Assembly (NCBI RefSeq): GCF_024199795.1
Contig: NZ_JANADK010000001.1
Coordinates: 3,534,001 to 3,598,000, forward strand
Length of the DNA: 64,000 nt
Direction of reading: 5' to 3'
DNA from: Bradyrhizobium sp. CCGB01
Lineage (GTDB): Bacteria; Pseudomonadota; Alphaproteobacteria; Rhizobiales; Xanthobacteraceae
A program made the translations under genes and the position numbers. This document shows, in pieces, positions 16,335 to 24,510 of this stretch (within the stretch, counting starts at the first letter, position 1; each line of letters begins with the position of its first letter). The notes under the pieces are model-generated. The model was not told where the DNA came from and searched no databases. It was given only the letters and a program-made list of their open reading frames with translations.

Positions 16335-19300
16335 ATGTTGCAGGCGGTCAAATCCGCAAATCCGGGAAGTGGCGACGAGCCGTGGGTCGGGCGTTCGATC
16401 GAGCGCGTCGAGGATGCCGCGCTGCTCAGCGGCCGCGGCCGCTTCATCGACGATCTCGGCGTTGCGCCCGGCACGCTGCAGGCGACGATTTTGCGCTCGC
16501 CGCACGCGCATGCCGACATTCTCTCGATCGATGCTGAAGCCGCGAGGAACCTGCCGGGCGTTGCCGCGGTTCTGACCGGCGAGGACGTCAAGGCCGTCAC
16601 CACAACCCTCGTCGTCGGCGTGAAGGCTCCGGTCGAGTGCTGGCCCATCGCCATGGACCGCGTGCGCTATGTCGGCGAGCCCGTGGCGGTGGTCGTTGCG
16701 ACCGGCCGCGCCCTCGCGGAAGACGCGGCCGAGCTCATCAACGTCGAATATCGCCCGCGCGGCGCCGTCGTCGAGCCGCTTGGTGCGATCGCGGCGGGCG
16801 CACCGGTGCTGCATGACGGCTTTCCCGGCAATCTCGCCAGCGAACGCGCGTTCCGCTATGGCGATCCCGAGAAGGCCTTTGCGGATGCGCCGCATCGTTT
16901 CTCCGTCGACATCCGCTATCCCCGCAATTCCTGCACGCCGATCGAGACCTACGGCGTCGTCGCCTCGCACGATGCCGGCGAAGATGCCTACGAGGTGCTC
17001 GCAAATTTCCAGGGCCCGTTCAGCATCCACACAGTCATTGCGCGCGCGCTGAAAGTGCCGGGCAACCGGCTGCGGCTGCGCACGCCGCCGGATTCCGGCG
17101 GCAGCTTTGGCGTCAAGCAGGGCGTGTTTCCCTACATCGTGCTGATCGCTGCTGCTGCCCGCGTCACGGGCTGGCCGGTCAAGTGGATCGAGGATCGGCT
17201 CGAACATCTCACCGCGTCGGTGTCGGCGACCAACCGCGCGACGACATTGTCGGCGGCGGTCGCAAGCGACGGCAAGATCCTCGCACTCGATTGGGACCAG
17301 GTCGAGGATTGCGGCGCTCACCTGCGCGCGCCCGAGCCGGCGACGCTCTATCGCATGCACGGCAACATGACCGGTGCCTACGACATCCGTCACGTCAGCA
17401 TCCGCAACCGCGTCGTCGTCACCAACAAGACGCCGACCGGCCTCAACCGTGGCTTTGGCGGACCGCAGGTCTATTTCGCGCTGGAGCGTCTGGTGCAGCG
17501 GATCGCGATCGGCCTCGGCCTCGATCCGCTCGATGTCATCAAGCGCAATCTGATCGAGGCGGGCGCGTTTCCCTATCGCACCGCGACGGGCGCCTTGCTC
17601 GATTCCGGAAATTACCAGGAAGCCGTCGCGCGCGCGGTCGAGCAGGGCAGGCTCGCGGAGCTTAAATCGCGCCGCGATGAGGCGCGGGCGCAGGGGCGGC
17701 TCTACGGCATTGGCTTCACCGCGGTGGTCGAGCCCAGCGTCTCCAACATGGGCTACATCACGACGGTGCTCACCGCCGCCGAGCGCCGCAAGGCGGGGCC
17801 GAAGAACGGTGCGCAGGCGACCGCGACGGTCGGGCTCGATCCGGTCGGAAGCGTCACCGTTCACGTCGCCTCGGTGCCGCAGGGGCAGGGCCATCGCACG
17901 GTGCTGTCGCAGGTCGTCGCCGACGTCTTCGGCCTTCAGCCAAAGGACATCCGCGTCAACACCGAGATCGACACGGCCAAGGACGCCTGGTCGATCGCAT
18001 CGGGCAATTACGCCAGCCGTTTCGCAGCCGCCGTGGCCGGCACGGCAAAGCTGGCCGCTGAGCGCGTTGCGAGCCGTCTCGCGCGCATTGCGGCGAGCCA
18101 ACTCAATGTCGAAGCCGCCGATATCGTGTTCGCAAAGGGCTTCGTCGCCTCAAAGCACAATCCGGAGAACCGGATCGCGTTCTCGCGGGTTGCCGCGCTC
18201 AGCCATTGGTCGCCGGGCTCGCTGCCCGATGATGCCGGCCAGACCATCCGCGAAACCGTGTTCTGGACGCCGCCTGAGCTGACGCCGCCCGACGAGGACG
18301 ACCGCATCAATTCCTCGCTCTGCCACGGCTTTATTTTCGACTTTTGCGGCGTCGAGGTCGATCGCACGACGCTGGAGACGCGGATCGATCGCTACGTCAC
18401 CATGCACGATTGCGGCACCATTTTGCATCCCGGCATGGTCAACGGCCAGATCCGCGGCGGCTTTGCGCAGGCGCTCGGAGCCGCGCTCTACGAGGAATAT
18501 GCCTATGCCGAGGACGGCAGTTTCCTGACGGGGACGCTCGCCGACTATCTGCTGCCGACCACGACAGAGGTGCCGGAGCCCGAGATCATCCACATGGAGA
18601 CGCCGTCGCCGTTCACGCCGCTTGGTGCCAAGGGCGTCGGCGAGGGCAATTGCATGTCGACGCCGGTGTGCCTCGCCAATGCAGTCGCGGATGCGCTCGG
18701 CGTCGCCGATCTCACGCTACCGCTCGTGCCGGCGCGGCTCGCAGAGCTTGTGCGCGGCGACGAGCCGCCGCCTCCCGCAGGCGGCGCGACGGCCGCGCCC
18801 GTGCGTGAAGGCGATCGCCGGCTGCGGGGCGAGGGGCAGGCCTCGGTGAAGGGCGCGCCCGAGCAGGTCTGGGCGATGCTGCTCGATCCCGCGACGCTGC
18901 AATCCGTCATTCCCGGCTGTCAGCGCGTCGACAAGGTCTCCGACACGCATTTCCGCGCCGACGTCACGCTCGGCATCGGCCCCGTCACCGGGCGCTATCG
19001 CGCCGATGTCGAGCTGTTCGATCTCGATCCGCCGCGCGCGGTCACTCTGCGCGGCGGCGCCACCGGTGCGCTCGGCTTCGGCAGCGCCGAAGGTCGGATC
19101 ACGCTGGCGCCAGACGGCGGTGGCGGAACCAGGCTGACCTACAGCTATGACGCGGCGATCGGGGGCAAGGTCGCCAGCATCGGCGGCCGTCTGCTCGATG
19201 GTGCGACGCGCGTGATCATCGGCCAGTTCTTCACCGCGCTGGCCCGCAAGGCCGGTGGTGGTGGCGCGACGGGCGGCGGCTTCTCGCTGTTCGCCCTGCT

Positions 19301-19337
19301 GGCGAAGCTCTCGAGCCTGTTCGGAGGGCGCCGATGA
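16335..19337 (+). CDS. hmfA: Probable 2-furoyl-CoA dehydrogenase, molybdenum subunit fused to a CoxG-like domain (HmfA)
   Basis: A 1000-residue protein. Residues 1-800 are a xanthine-dehydrogenase-family molybdopterin subunit: GRSIERVEDAALLSGRGRF at the start, TPPDSGGSFGVKQG, TGLNRGFGGPQ, and GAKGVGEGN with the catalytic Glu (E770). Residues about 832-985 form an SRPBCC/CoxG-like domain (GEGQASVKGAPEQVWAMLLD), joined by a Pro/Ala-rich linker. The CO dehydrogenase loop VAYRCSFR is absent, so this is not a CO dehydrogenase. The predicted reaction is 5-hydroxylation of 2-furoyl-CoA with water-derived oxygen. hmfB overlaps its stop by 4 bases. CoxG is normally a separate membrane-recruitment protein, so the fusion is notable. 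Confidence 0.8.
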   Translation: MLQAVKSANPGSGDEPWVGRSIERVEDAALLSGRGRFIDDLGVAPGTLQATILRSPHAHADILSIDAEAARNLPGVAAVLTGEDVKAVTTTLVVGVKAPVECWPIAMDRVRYVGEPVAVVVATGRALAEDAAELINVEYRPRGAVVEPLGAIAAGAPVLHDGFPGNLASERAFRYGDPEKAFADAPHRFSVDIRYPRNSCTPIETYGVVASHDAGEDAYEVLANFQGPFSIHTVIARALKVPGNRLRLRTPPDSGGSFGVKQGVFPYIVLIAAAARVTGWPVKWIEDRLEHLTASVSATNRATTLSAAVASDGKILALDWDQVEDCGAHLRAPEPATLYRMHGNMTGAYDIRHVSIRNRVVVTNKTPTGLNRGFGGPQVYFALERLVQRIAIGLGLDPLDVIKRNLIEAGAFPYRTATGALLDSGNYQEAVARAVEQGRLAELKSRRDEARAQGRLYGIGFTAVVEPSVSNMGYITTVLTAAERRKAGPKNGAQATATVGLDPVGSVTVHVASVPQGQGHRTVLSQVVADVFGLQPKDIRVNTEIDTAKDAWSIASGNYASRFAAAVAGTAKLAAERVASRLARIAASQLNVEAADIVFAKGFVASKHNPENRIAFSRVAALSHWSPGSLPDDAGQTIRETVFWTPPELTPPDEDDRINSSLCHGFIFDFCGVEVDRTTLETRIDRYVTMHDCGTILHPGMVNGQIRGGFAQALGAALYEEYAYAEDGSFLTGTLADYLLPTTTEVPEPEIIHMETPSPFTPLGAKGVGEGNCMSTPVCLANAVADALGVADLTLPLVPARLAELVRGDEPPPPAGGATAAPVREGDRRLRGEGQASVKGAPEQVWAMLLDPATLQSVIPGCQRVDKVSDTHFRADVTLGIGPVTGRYRADVELFDLDPPRAVTLRGGATGALGFGSAEGRITLAPDGGGGTRLTYSYDAAIGGKVASIGGRLLDGATRVIIGQFFTALARKAGGGGATGGGFSLFALLAKLSSLFGGRR

Positions 19338-20149
19338 AGCCGCCCGCATTCGACTATCTCCGTGCCGGGAGCATCAGTGAAGTCCTCGAAGGGCTCGCGC
19401 AGCAAGGCGGCGACGCCCGCGTCCTTGCCGGAGGGCAGTCGCTGATGGCGATGCTCAACATGCGTCTCGCCAAGCCGAAGCTGCTGATCGACATCATGCG
19501 TCTCAAGGAGCTCCGCCAGATCGAGCGGAAGGGCGACGCCGTCGTCATCGGCGCCGGCGTGCGCCAGGCTGATCTCCTCGCATGGCCTGATCTCGCCGAA
19601 GCGCTGCCGCTGGTGGCGCTGGCGCTGCCCTGGGTCGGGCATATGCAGACACGCAGCCGCGGCACCATCTGCGGTTCGCTCGCGCATGCCGATCCCAGCG
19701 CCGAGATGCCGCTGACGCTGGTCGCGCTTGGCGGCGAGGTGCTTTTGCGCAGCGCCAAACGGCGTCGCCGTGTCGCTGCAAAAGACTTCTTCGCCGGCAT
19801 GATGCTGACGGCGCGTGCCGACGACGAACTGATCGAAGGCATCTCGCTGCCGGTCACCAAGGGATCACGCTTCGCGTTCCGTGAGGTCGCGCGCCGTCAT
19901 GGCGATTTCGCCATCGTCGCCTGCGCCGCCATGAAGACGCCGACGGGTGTGCGGCTCGCCGTTGGCGGCGTTGCTGACGTACCCACCGCGCGGGACTGGC
20001 CGCGGCTCGAAGGGACTGCGCTCGATGATGCCCTCAATGCCTTTGGCTACGAGCTTGGTGCGCGTGACGACGTCCACGCCACCGCGCGTTACCGCCGTGA
20101 CCTCGTACGCATGATCGGCCGCGACCTGATCGGCGAGGTGCTGCAATGA
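19334..20149 (+). CDS. hmfB: FAD-binding subunit of the furoyl-CoA dehydrogenase (HmfB/CoxM-like)
   Basis: A 271-residue CoxM-type subunit. Two FAD motifs are clear: AGGQSLMAMLNMRLAKP and TRSRGTICGSLAHADPSAEM. The length is that of a plain CoxM protein; there is no insertion for the extra [4Fe-4S] cluster found in 4-hydroxybenzoyl-CoA reductases, so an oxidative dehydrogenase is favoured over a reductase. It overlaps the genes on both sides by ATGA, indicating a translationally coupled hmfABC unit. It passes electrons from the iron-sulfur subunit to an acceptor not identified in this window. Confidence 0.85.
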   Translation: MKPPAFDYLRAGSISEVLEGLAQQGGDARVLAGGQSLMAMLNMRLAKPKLLIDIMRLKELRQIERKGDAVVIGAGVRQADLLAWPDLAEALPLVALALPWVGHMQTRSRGTICGSLAHADPSAEMPLTLVALGGEVLLRSAKRRRRVAAKDFFAGMMLTARADDELIEGISLPVTKGSRFAFREVARRHGDFAIVACAAMKTPTGVRLAVGGVADVPTARDWPRLEGTALDDALNAFGYELGARDDVHATARYRRDLVRMIGRDLIGEVLQ

Positions 20150-20664
20150 CATGTCTCAAGGCAGAGCAGCGCCATGCCGTCCGCTTCTCGCTCAACGGCA
20201 AGCCGGTCGAGGGAGAAGCCGAGCCGCGCATGTTGCTGTCCGATTTCCTGCGGCACCAGCTGGGTGCCACCGGCACCCATGTCGGCTGTGAGCACGGCGT
20301 CTGCGGCGCCTGCACTGTCGTCGTCGACGGCATGCTGACGCGGTCCTGCCTGACGCTCGCCGCGCAGGTCGAAGGCTGCGAGATCAGGACGGTCGAAGGG
20401 CTCGCGCCCTCCGCCGACCGGCTCGGCGTGCTGCAACAGGCGTTCCGCCGCAACCACGCGCTCCAGTGCGGCTTCTGCACGGCCGGTATCCTGATGTCGC
20501 TCGACCATTATCTCGCGAACAACCCGTCGCCGACCGAGGCGGAGATCCGCGATCTCCTCAGCGGGCATATCTGCCGCTGCACCGGCTACACCCCGATCAT
20601 CCAGGCGGCCCTCGAAGCCGCCGCAGAGCTCACTTCATCCAAAAAAGAGACGTCAGATGCTTGA
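20146..20664 (+). CDS. hmfC: [2Fe-2S] subunit of the furoyl-CoA dehydrogenase (HmfC/CoxS-like)
   Basis: A 172-residue CoxS-type subunit with both clusters. The plant-ferredoxin site is CEHGVCGAC plus C68 (C48, C53, C56, C68). The second, helical site is CGFC (C108, C111) and CRC (C143, C145) in HICRCTGYTP. It carries electrons between the molybdenum site of HmfA and the FAD of HmfB. The N-terminal ten residues (MTCLKAEQRH) precede the domain. The stop overlaps the start of the acyl-CoA synthetase gene by 8 bases. Confidence 0.9.
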   Translation: MTCLKAEQRHAVRFSLNGKPVEGEAEPRMLLSDFLRHQLGATGTHVGCEHGVCGACTVVVDGMLTRSCLTLAAQVEGCEIRTVEGLAPSADRLGVLQQAFRRNHALQCGFCTAGILMSLDHYLANNPSPTEAEIRDLLSGHICRCTGYTPIIQAALEAAAELTSSKKETSDA

Positions 20665-22201
20665 TCTCGCCAGCAGCTTCATGGCCAGCGCCGCGCGCGA
20701 TCCCCATGCCATTGCCTTGGTCGACGGCGATCTGCGCCTGACCTACCGGCAATGGTACGACAAGATTTCCGCGCTCGTGGCCTCGCTCGAGCGCCTCGGC
20801 CTCAAGCCCGGCGATCACGTCGTCACGCTCTTGCAGAACCGCTGGGAGGCCGCGACGCTGCACTGGGCCTGCCAGTTCGCGGGCCTCGTGATCACGCCGA
20901 TCAACTGGCGCGCCAAGGCCGACGAGCTCGATTATTGCATCGAGAACGCCGAAGCCTGCGCGATCGTCTATCAGGACGTCTCCGCCGAGGCGGTGCAGGG
21001 CTCCGCGCTATCGGGCAAGCTGCTGCGTATATTCGTCGATCCCGGAACAGGCGAGGCGACCAGCTTCGCCGATCTGGTCAAGGACAGCGCGCCGGATGCC
21101 GAGCCGCGCGTCGGCGCCGATGCCTGGTCGATCATGCTCTACACGTCGGGTACGACCTCGCGCCCGAAGGGCGTGCCGCGCCGGCACCGTGCCGAACGCG
21201 CGGCCGCGATCGCCCATGTCGCGCAAAATCTCTACGGCCGCGGCGAGCGCACGCTCGGCGTGATGCCGCTCTATCACACCATGGGCGTCCGCTCGCTGCT
21301 GGCTATGTCGCTGATCGGCGGTACTTTCATCTGTCTGCCGCGCTACGACAGCCGCCAGGCGCTGGCGCTGATCGAGAAGGAGGAGATCACCAACCTCTAT
21401 CTGGTGCCGACGCTCTACCACGACCTCGTCCATCACGAGGCCTTCGCGAAGACCGACGTCTCCAGCGTGCGCAAGCTCGGCTTCGCCGGTGCGTCGATGA
21501 CCGATGGCCTGCTGAAGAAGCTGAACGAGGCGTTCAAGCCGGAGCTGTTCGTCAATCACTACGGCAGCTCCGAGATCTACACCTTTACGATCGATCAGAA
21601 CGCGGCGGCAAAGCCCGGCTCGGCCGGCAAGGCGGGGCTGAACCAGCACGTCAAGGTCGTACGCATCGGCGCGAAGTCGATCGCGGAGCTTGCCGCGGTC
21701 GGCGAGGAGGGCGAGATCATCGCAACGCTCGCCGGCGACGAGGCCTTCGAAGGCTACTGGCGCCGGCCCGAAGCCGACGCCAAGTCGCTGCGCGAGGGAT
21801 GGTACTTTACGGGGGATACCGGCCTCATTGATTCCGACGGCGATCTCTTCGTCACCGGGCGTGTCGACGACATGATCATCACTGGCGGCGAGAATGTCTC
21901 GCCGGTCGAGATCGAGAGCTGCCTGTCGCTGCATCCGGCGGTCGACGAGGTCGCTGTGGTCGGTGTCGCCGACGAGAAGTGGGGCAAGGTCGTCGCCGCC
22001 TTCGTCAAGCGCAACCGTGCCGTTTCCGAGGTCGAGCTGGAGCAGTTCTGCCGCACATCGGGCCTTGCCAATTTCAAGCGGCCGCGCCGCTACGTCTTCG
22101 TCGACGCGATTCCCAAATCGCCGGTCGGCAAGCTGCTGCGGCGCCTGCTCGTCGCCGGAGAATACGAGGCCGAGCGCCTGCCGCCATCGGACGCCGCCTG
22201 A
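20657..22201 (+). CDS. hmfD: Probable 2-furoyl-CoA synthetase, AMP-forming (HmfD)
   Basis: A 514-residue ANL-family acid-CoA ligase. LYTSGTTSRPKGVPR (about residues 161-175) is the ATP-binding loop, NHYGSSEIYTF and YFTGDTGLIDSDGDLF are the A5 and A7 motifs, and the catalytic lysine lies in PKSPVGKLLRR near residue 491. It would activate 2-furoate with ATP and CoA so that HmfABC can hydroxylate the thioester. The start overlaps hmfC, and hmfE follows after 38 bases. The assignment to furoate rests on gene order; by family alone it could activate many aromatic acids. Confidence 0.8.
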   Translation: MLDLASSFMASAARDPHAIALVDGDLRLTYRQWYDKISALVASLERLGLKPGDHVVTLLQNRWEAATLHWACQFAGLVITPINWRAKADELDYCIENAEACAIVYQDVSAEAVQGSALSGKLLRIFVDPGTGEATSFADLVKDSAPDAEPRVGADAWSIMLYTSGTTSRPKGVPRRHRAERAAAIAHVAQNLYGRGERTLGVMPLYHTMGVRSLLAMSLIGGTFICLPRYDSRQALALIEKEEITNLYLVPTLYHDLVHHEAFAKTDVSSVRKLGFAGASMTDGLLKKLNEAFKPELFVNHYGSSEIYTFTIDQNAAAKPGSAGKAGLNQHVKVVRIGAKSIAELAAVGEEGEIIATLAGDEAFEGYWRRPEADAKSLREGWYFTGDTGLIDSDGDLFVTGRVDDMIITGGENVSPVEIESCLSLHPAVDEVAVVGVADEKWGKVVAAFVKRNRAVSEVELEQFCRTSGLANFKRPRRYVFVDAIPKSPVGKLLRRLLVAGEYEAERLPPSDAA

Positions 22202-22239
22202 TCATCACAGCCATCAACAATCAACAGAAGGAAGACAAC

Positions 22240-23046
22240 ATGCCGTCACCCTATACATTCACTGACCCTCGGCTCGCCAAGCTCGACGGGTTCAAGGTCG
22301 AGATCGACGAGGCGCATGAGCGCGCCGACATCATCCTGGGCCGTCCGCCCTACAACGTCGTGGCGATGCCGCAGCGCGACCAGCTGCGCCTGACCTTCGA
22401 GACGCTGGACGAGGATCCGCGCGTCCGCGTGATCGTCGTGCGCGGCGAGGGGGAGCATTTCTCCAGCGGCGGCAATATCGGCGGCTTCATGGAAGCGAGC
22501 CCCGAGCATGTGTCCAAGCTCGCCTGGAACATCGCCGCGCCCGCGCGTTGCGCCAAGCCCGTCATCGTCGCCAACCGCGGCTATTGCTTTGGCGTCGGCT
22601 TCGAGCTGTCGCTGGCCTGCGATTTCCGCATCGCCTCGGAGACGACGCAATACGCGCTGCCGGAGCAGAAGCTCGGCCAGATCCCGGGCTCGGGCGGCTC
22701 GGCGCGCCTGCAGAAGATGGTCGGCATCACCCGCACCAAGGACATCGTGATGCGCTCCAAGCGCATCTCGGCCAAGCAGGCCTACGAGTGGGGCATTGCG
22801 ACCGAATGCGTGCCGGATGCCGAGCTGGAGAAGGCGACCGACAAGCTCGTCGACGAGCTCCGCACCTTCTCGCCGCTGGCCCAGCGCACCGCCAAGAAGC
22901 TGCTCAACGACACCGAGGATTCGACGCTCGCCATCGCCATCGAGCTCGAAGGCCATTGCTACAGCCGCCTGCGCCAGTCGGAAGACTTCAAGGAGGGCGT
23001 CGAGGCCTTCAACGCCAAGCGTCCGCCGAAGTTCACCGGGCGCTGA
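22240..23046 (+). CDS. hmfE: Enoyl-CoA hydratase/isomerase-family protein, probable 2-oxoglutaryl-CoA-forming step (HmfE)
   Basis: A 268-residue crotonase-fold enzyme. The oxyanion-hole segments are GEGEHFSSGGNIGGF and VIVANRGYCFGVGFELSLACDF, and GSGGSARLQKMVG follows. In the furoate pathway the crotonase-like protein is proposed to handle the ring-opened product and release 2-oxoglutarate from its CoA ester. AGAAGGAAG lies about 9 bases before the ATG at 22240. It closes the hmfABCDE run and is separated from the transporter gene by 72 bases holding a hairpin. Confidence 0.75.
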   Translation: MPSPYTFTDPRLAKLDGFKVEIDEAHERADIILGRPPYNVVAMPQRDQLRLTFETLDEDPRVRVIVVRGEGEHFSSGGNIGGFMEASPEHVSKLAWNIAAPARCAKPVIVANRGYCFGVGFELSLACDFRIASETTQYALPEQKLGQIPGSGGSARLQKMVGITRTKDIVMRSKRISAKQAYEWGIATECVPDAELEKATDKLVDELRTFSPLAQRTAKKLLNDTEDSTLAIAIELEGHCYSRLRQSEDFKEGVEAFNAKRPPKFTGR

Positions 23047-23060
23047 TACGCGACAAAACT

Positions 23061-23090
23061 GCCGCGGTTCGCAATGGCGCGGACCGCGGC
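23061..23090 (+). terminator. Hairpin between hmfE and the transporter gene
   Basis: GCCGCGGT (23061-23068) pairs perfectly with ACCGCGGC (23083-23090) around a 14-base loop. There is no T-run. It could stabilise the hmfABCDE transcript or act as a partial terminator, since a good ribosome site (GGGGGAGG) and a new gene follow closely. Confidence 0.35.
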
Positions 23091-23118
23091 CCTATTCAAA
23101 CGGGGGAGGTAAAACAAC

Positions 23119-24450
23119 ATGGCTGAGATGGATATGCCGGTCGCGGGTGCGCAAGCATCGGCGGATAACAAGCAGATGGTCAATGCGATCATCGCATCGG
23201 TGCTCGGATGGGCACTCGATCTGTTCGATTTGTTCATTCTGCTCTACGTGGCGCCGGTCGTCGGCGCGCTGTTCTTTCCGTCGAGCAATGCGGCGCTGTC
23301 GCTGGCCGCGGTCTACGGCTCGTTCGCCGTCACGCTGCTGATGCGTCCGCTCGGCTCGGCGGTGTTTGGTCATTACGCCGACGTGCACGGCCGCAAGCAG
23401 GCCATGCTGATTGCCATCGTCGGCGTCGGCCTCAGCACGGCGGCGTTCGGCCTGCTGCCGACCATTGCGCAGGTCGGCGTGATCGCGCCGATCATCTTCC
23501 TGGTGCTGCGTCTGGTGCAGGGCATCTTCGTCGGCGGCGTCGTGGCGTCCACCCATACGATCGGCACGGAATCGGTGCCGGCGAATTGGCGCGGCGCGAT
23601 GTCGGGCCTGGTCGGCGGTGGCGGCGCCGGTATCGGCGCGCTGCTGGCGTCCTTCATCTTCCTGATCACGTCGTCGGTCTTCCCCGGCGATGCCTTCGCG
23701 GTGTGGGGCTGGCGCTTCATGTTCTTCTCGGGGCTGCTGAGCTCGCTGCTCGGCTGGTTCATCTTCCGCAACCTCGAGGAGTCCCCGTACTTCAAGGAGC
23801 TCAAGCGCCAGCAGGGCAACAAGCAGGTGAAGGTCTCGAAGGCGCCGGTCAAGGACGTGTTCTCCGGCGAGTATCGCGGCGTGCTGCTGGTCAACCTGCT
23901 CATCACCTTCGGCGGCGGCGCGGGCTACTATCTGACCTCGGGCTATCTGCCGAGCTTCCTGAAGGTCATCAACGCGGTTCCGAACCAGACCTCGTCGCTG
24001 ATCCTGATGGGCGCGAGCGTCTCGGCGTTCTTCTCCGCGGTACTGGTCGGCGCGCTGAGCGACCGCATCGGCCGCAAGAAGACGTTCCTCCTGATCGGTG
24101 TCCTCGCGGCGGTGCTGTTGCCGCTGTGCTATCTCAACCTCGCGGCCACCAAGGACACCACACAGATCACGCTCTACGCGCTCGCCATCGCCTTCATCGG
24201 CAATGCCGGCTACGCGCCGGTGCTGATCTTCCTGAACGAACGTTTCCCGACCGCGCTGCGCGCGAGCGGCACGGGCCTGTCGTGGAACATCGGCTTTGCG
24301 CTGGGCGGCATGATGCCGACCTTCGTCTCGCTGGTGAGCGGAAGCCCCGCGGAGATTCCGATGTCGCTGGCCTACTTCGCGGTCGGCGTGTTCGTGATCT
24401 ACCTGATCGGCGCGGTCGTGATCCCCGAGACCAAGGGCAACTTCCGCTGA
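23119..24450 (+). CDS. Major facilitator transporter, probable furan acid/aldehyde importer
   Basis: A 443-residue permease with about 12 hydrophobic segments. MFS motif A appears in GHYADVHGRKQ and again in LSDRIGRKK between TM8 and TM9, as in the metabolite:H+ and aromatic-acid symporters. NAVPNQTSSLILMGAS and a C-terminal VIPETKGNFR are also typical. GGGGGAGG lies about 12 bases upstream of the ATG. HMF clusters carry MFS genes in this place, so uptake of furoate, furandicarboxylate or HMF acid is the likely job. No signal distinguishes the substrate. Confidence 0.85.
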   Translation: MAEMDMPVAGAQASADNKQMVNAIIASVLGWALDLFDLFILLYVAPVVGALFFPSSNAALSLAAVYGSFAVTLLMRPLGSAVFGHYADVHGRKQAMLIAIVGVGLSTAAFGLLPTIAQVGVIAPIIFLVLRLVQGIFVGGVVASTHTIGTESVPANWRGAMSGLVGGGGAGIGALLASFIFLITSSVFPGDAFAVWGWRFMFFSGLLSSLLGWFIFRNLEESPYFKELKRQQGNKQVKVSKAPVKDVFSGEYRGVLLVNLLITFGGGAGYYLTSGYLPSFLKVINAVPNQTSSLILMGASVSAFFSAVLVGALSDRIGRKKTFLLIGVLAAVLLPLCYLNLAATKDTTQITLYALAIAFIGNAGYAPVLIFLNERFPTALRASGTGLSWNIGFALGGMMPTFVSLVSGSPAEIPMSLAYFAVGVFVIYLIGAVVIPETKGNFR

Positions 24451-24455
24451 GCCAA

Positions 24456-24484
24456 ATCGGCGCGGCCGCAAAGGCCGCGCCGAT
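24456..24484 (+). terminator. Strong GC hairpin between the transporter gene and hmfH
   Basis: ATCGGCGCGGCC-GCAAA-GGCCGCGCCGAT is a perfect 12-bp stem with a 5-base loop starting 6 bases after the transporter stop. No T-run follows. The next gene begins 27 bases later on the same strand, so this may separate the hmfABCDE/transporter transcript from hmfH or protect the upstream mRNA end. Confidence 0.55.
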
Positions 24485-24510
24485 CCATCGAATTGCACGA
24501 CGAGACGGGA

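Noticed and set aside
16335..20664. Aerobic CO dehydrogenase (coxLMS).
   Set aside because: The diagnostic VAYRCSFR active-site loop is absent; the homologous stretch reads TGLNRGFGGPQ, and the flanking ligase, crotonase, UbiD and GMC genes point to furoyl-CoA.
16335..20664. 4-Hydroxybenzoyl-CoA reductase (HbaBCD-like).
   Set aside because: The FAD subunit is only 271 residues and lacks the insertion that binds the extra [4Fe-4S] cluster of that reductase.
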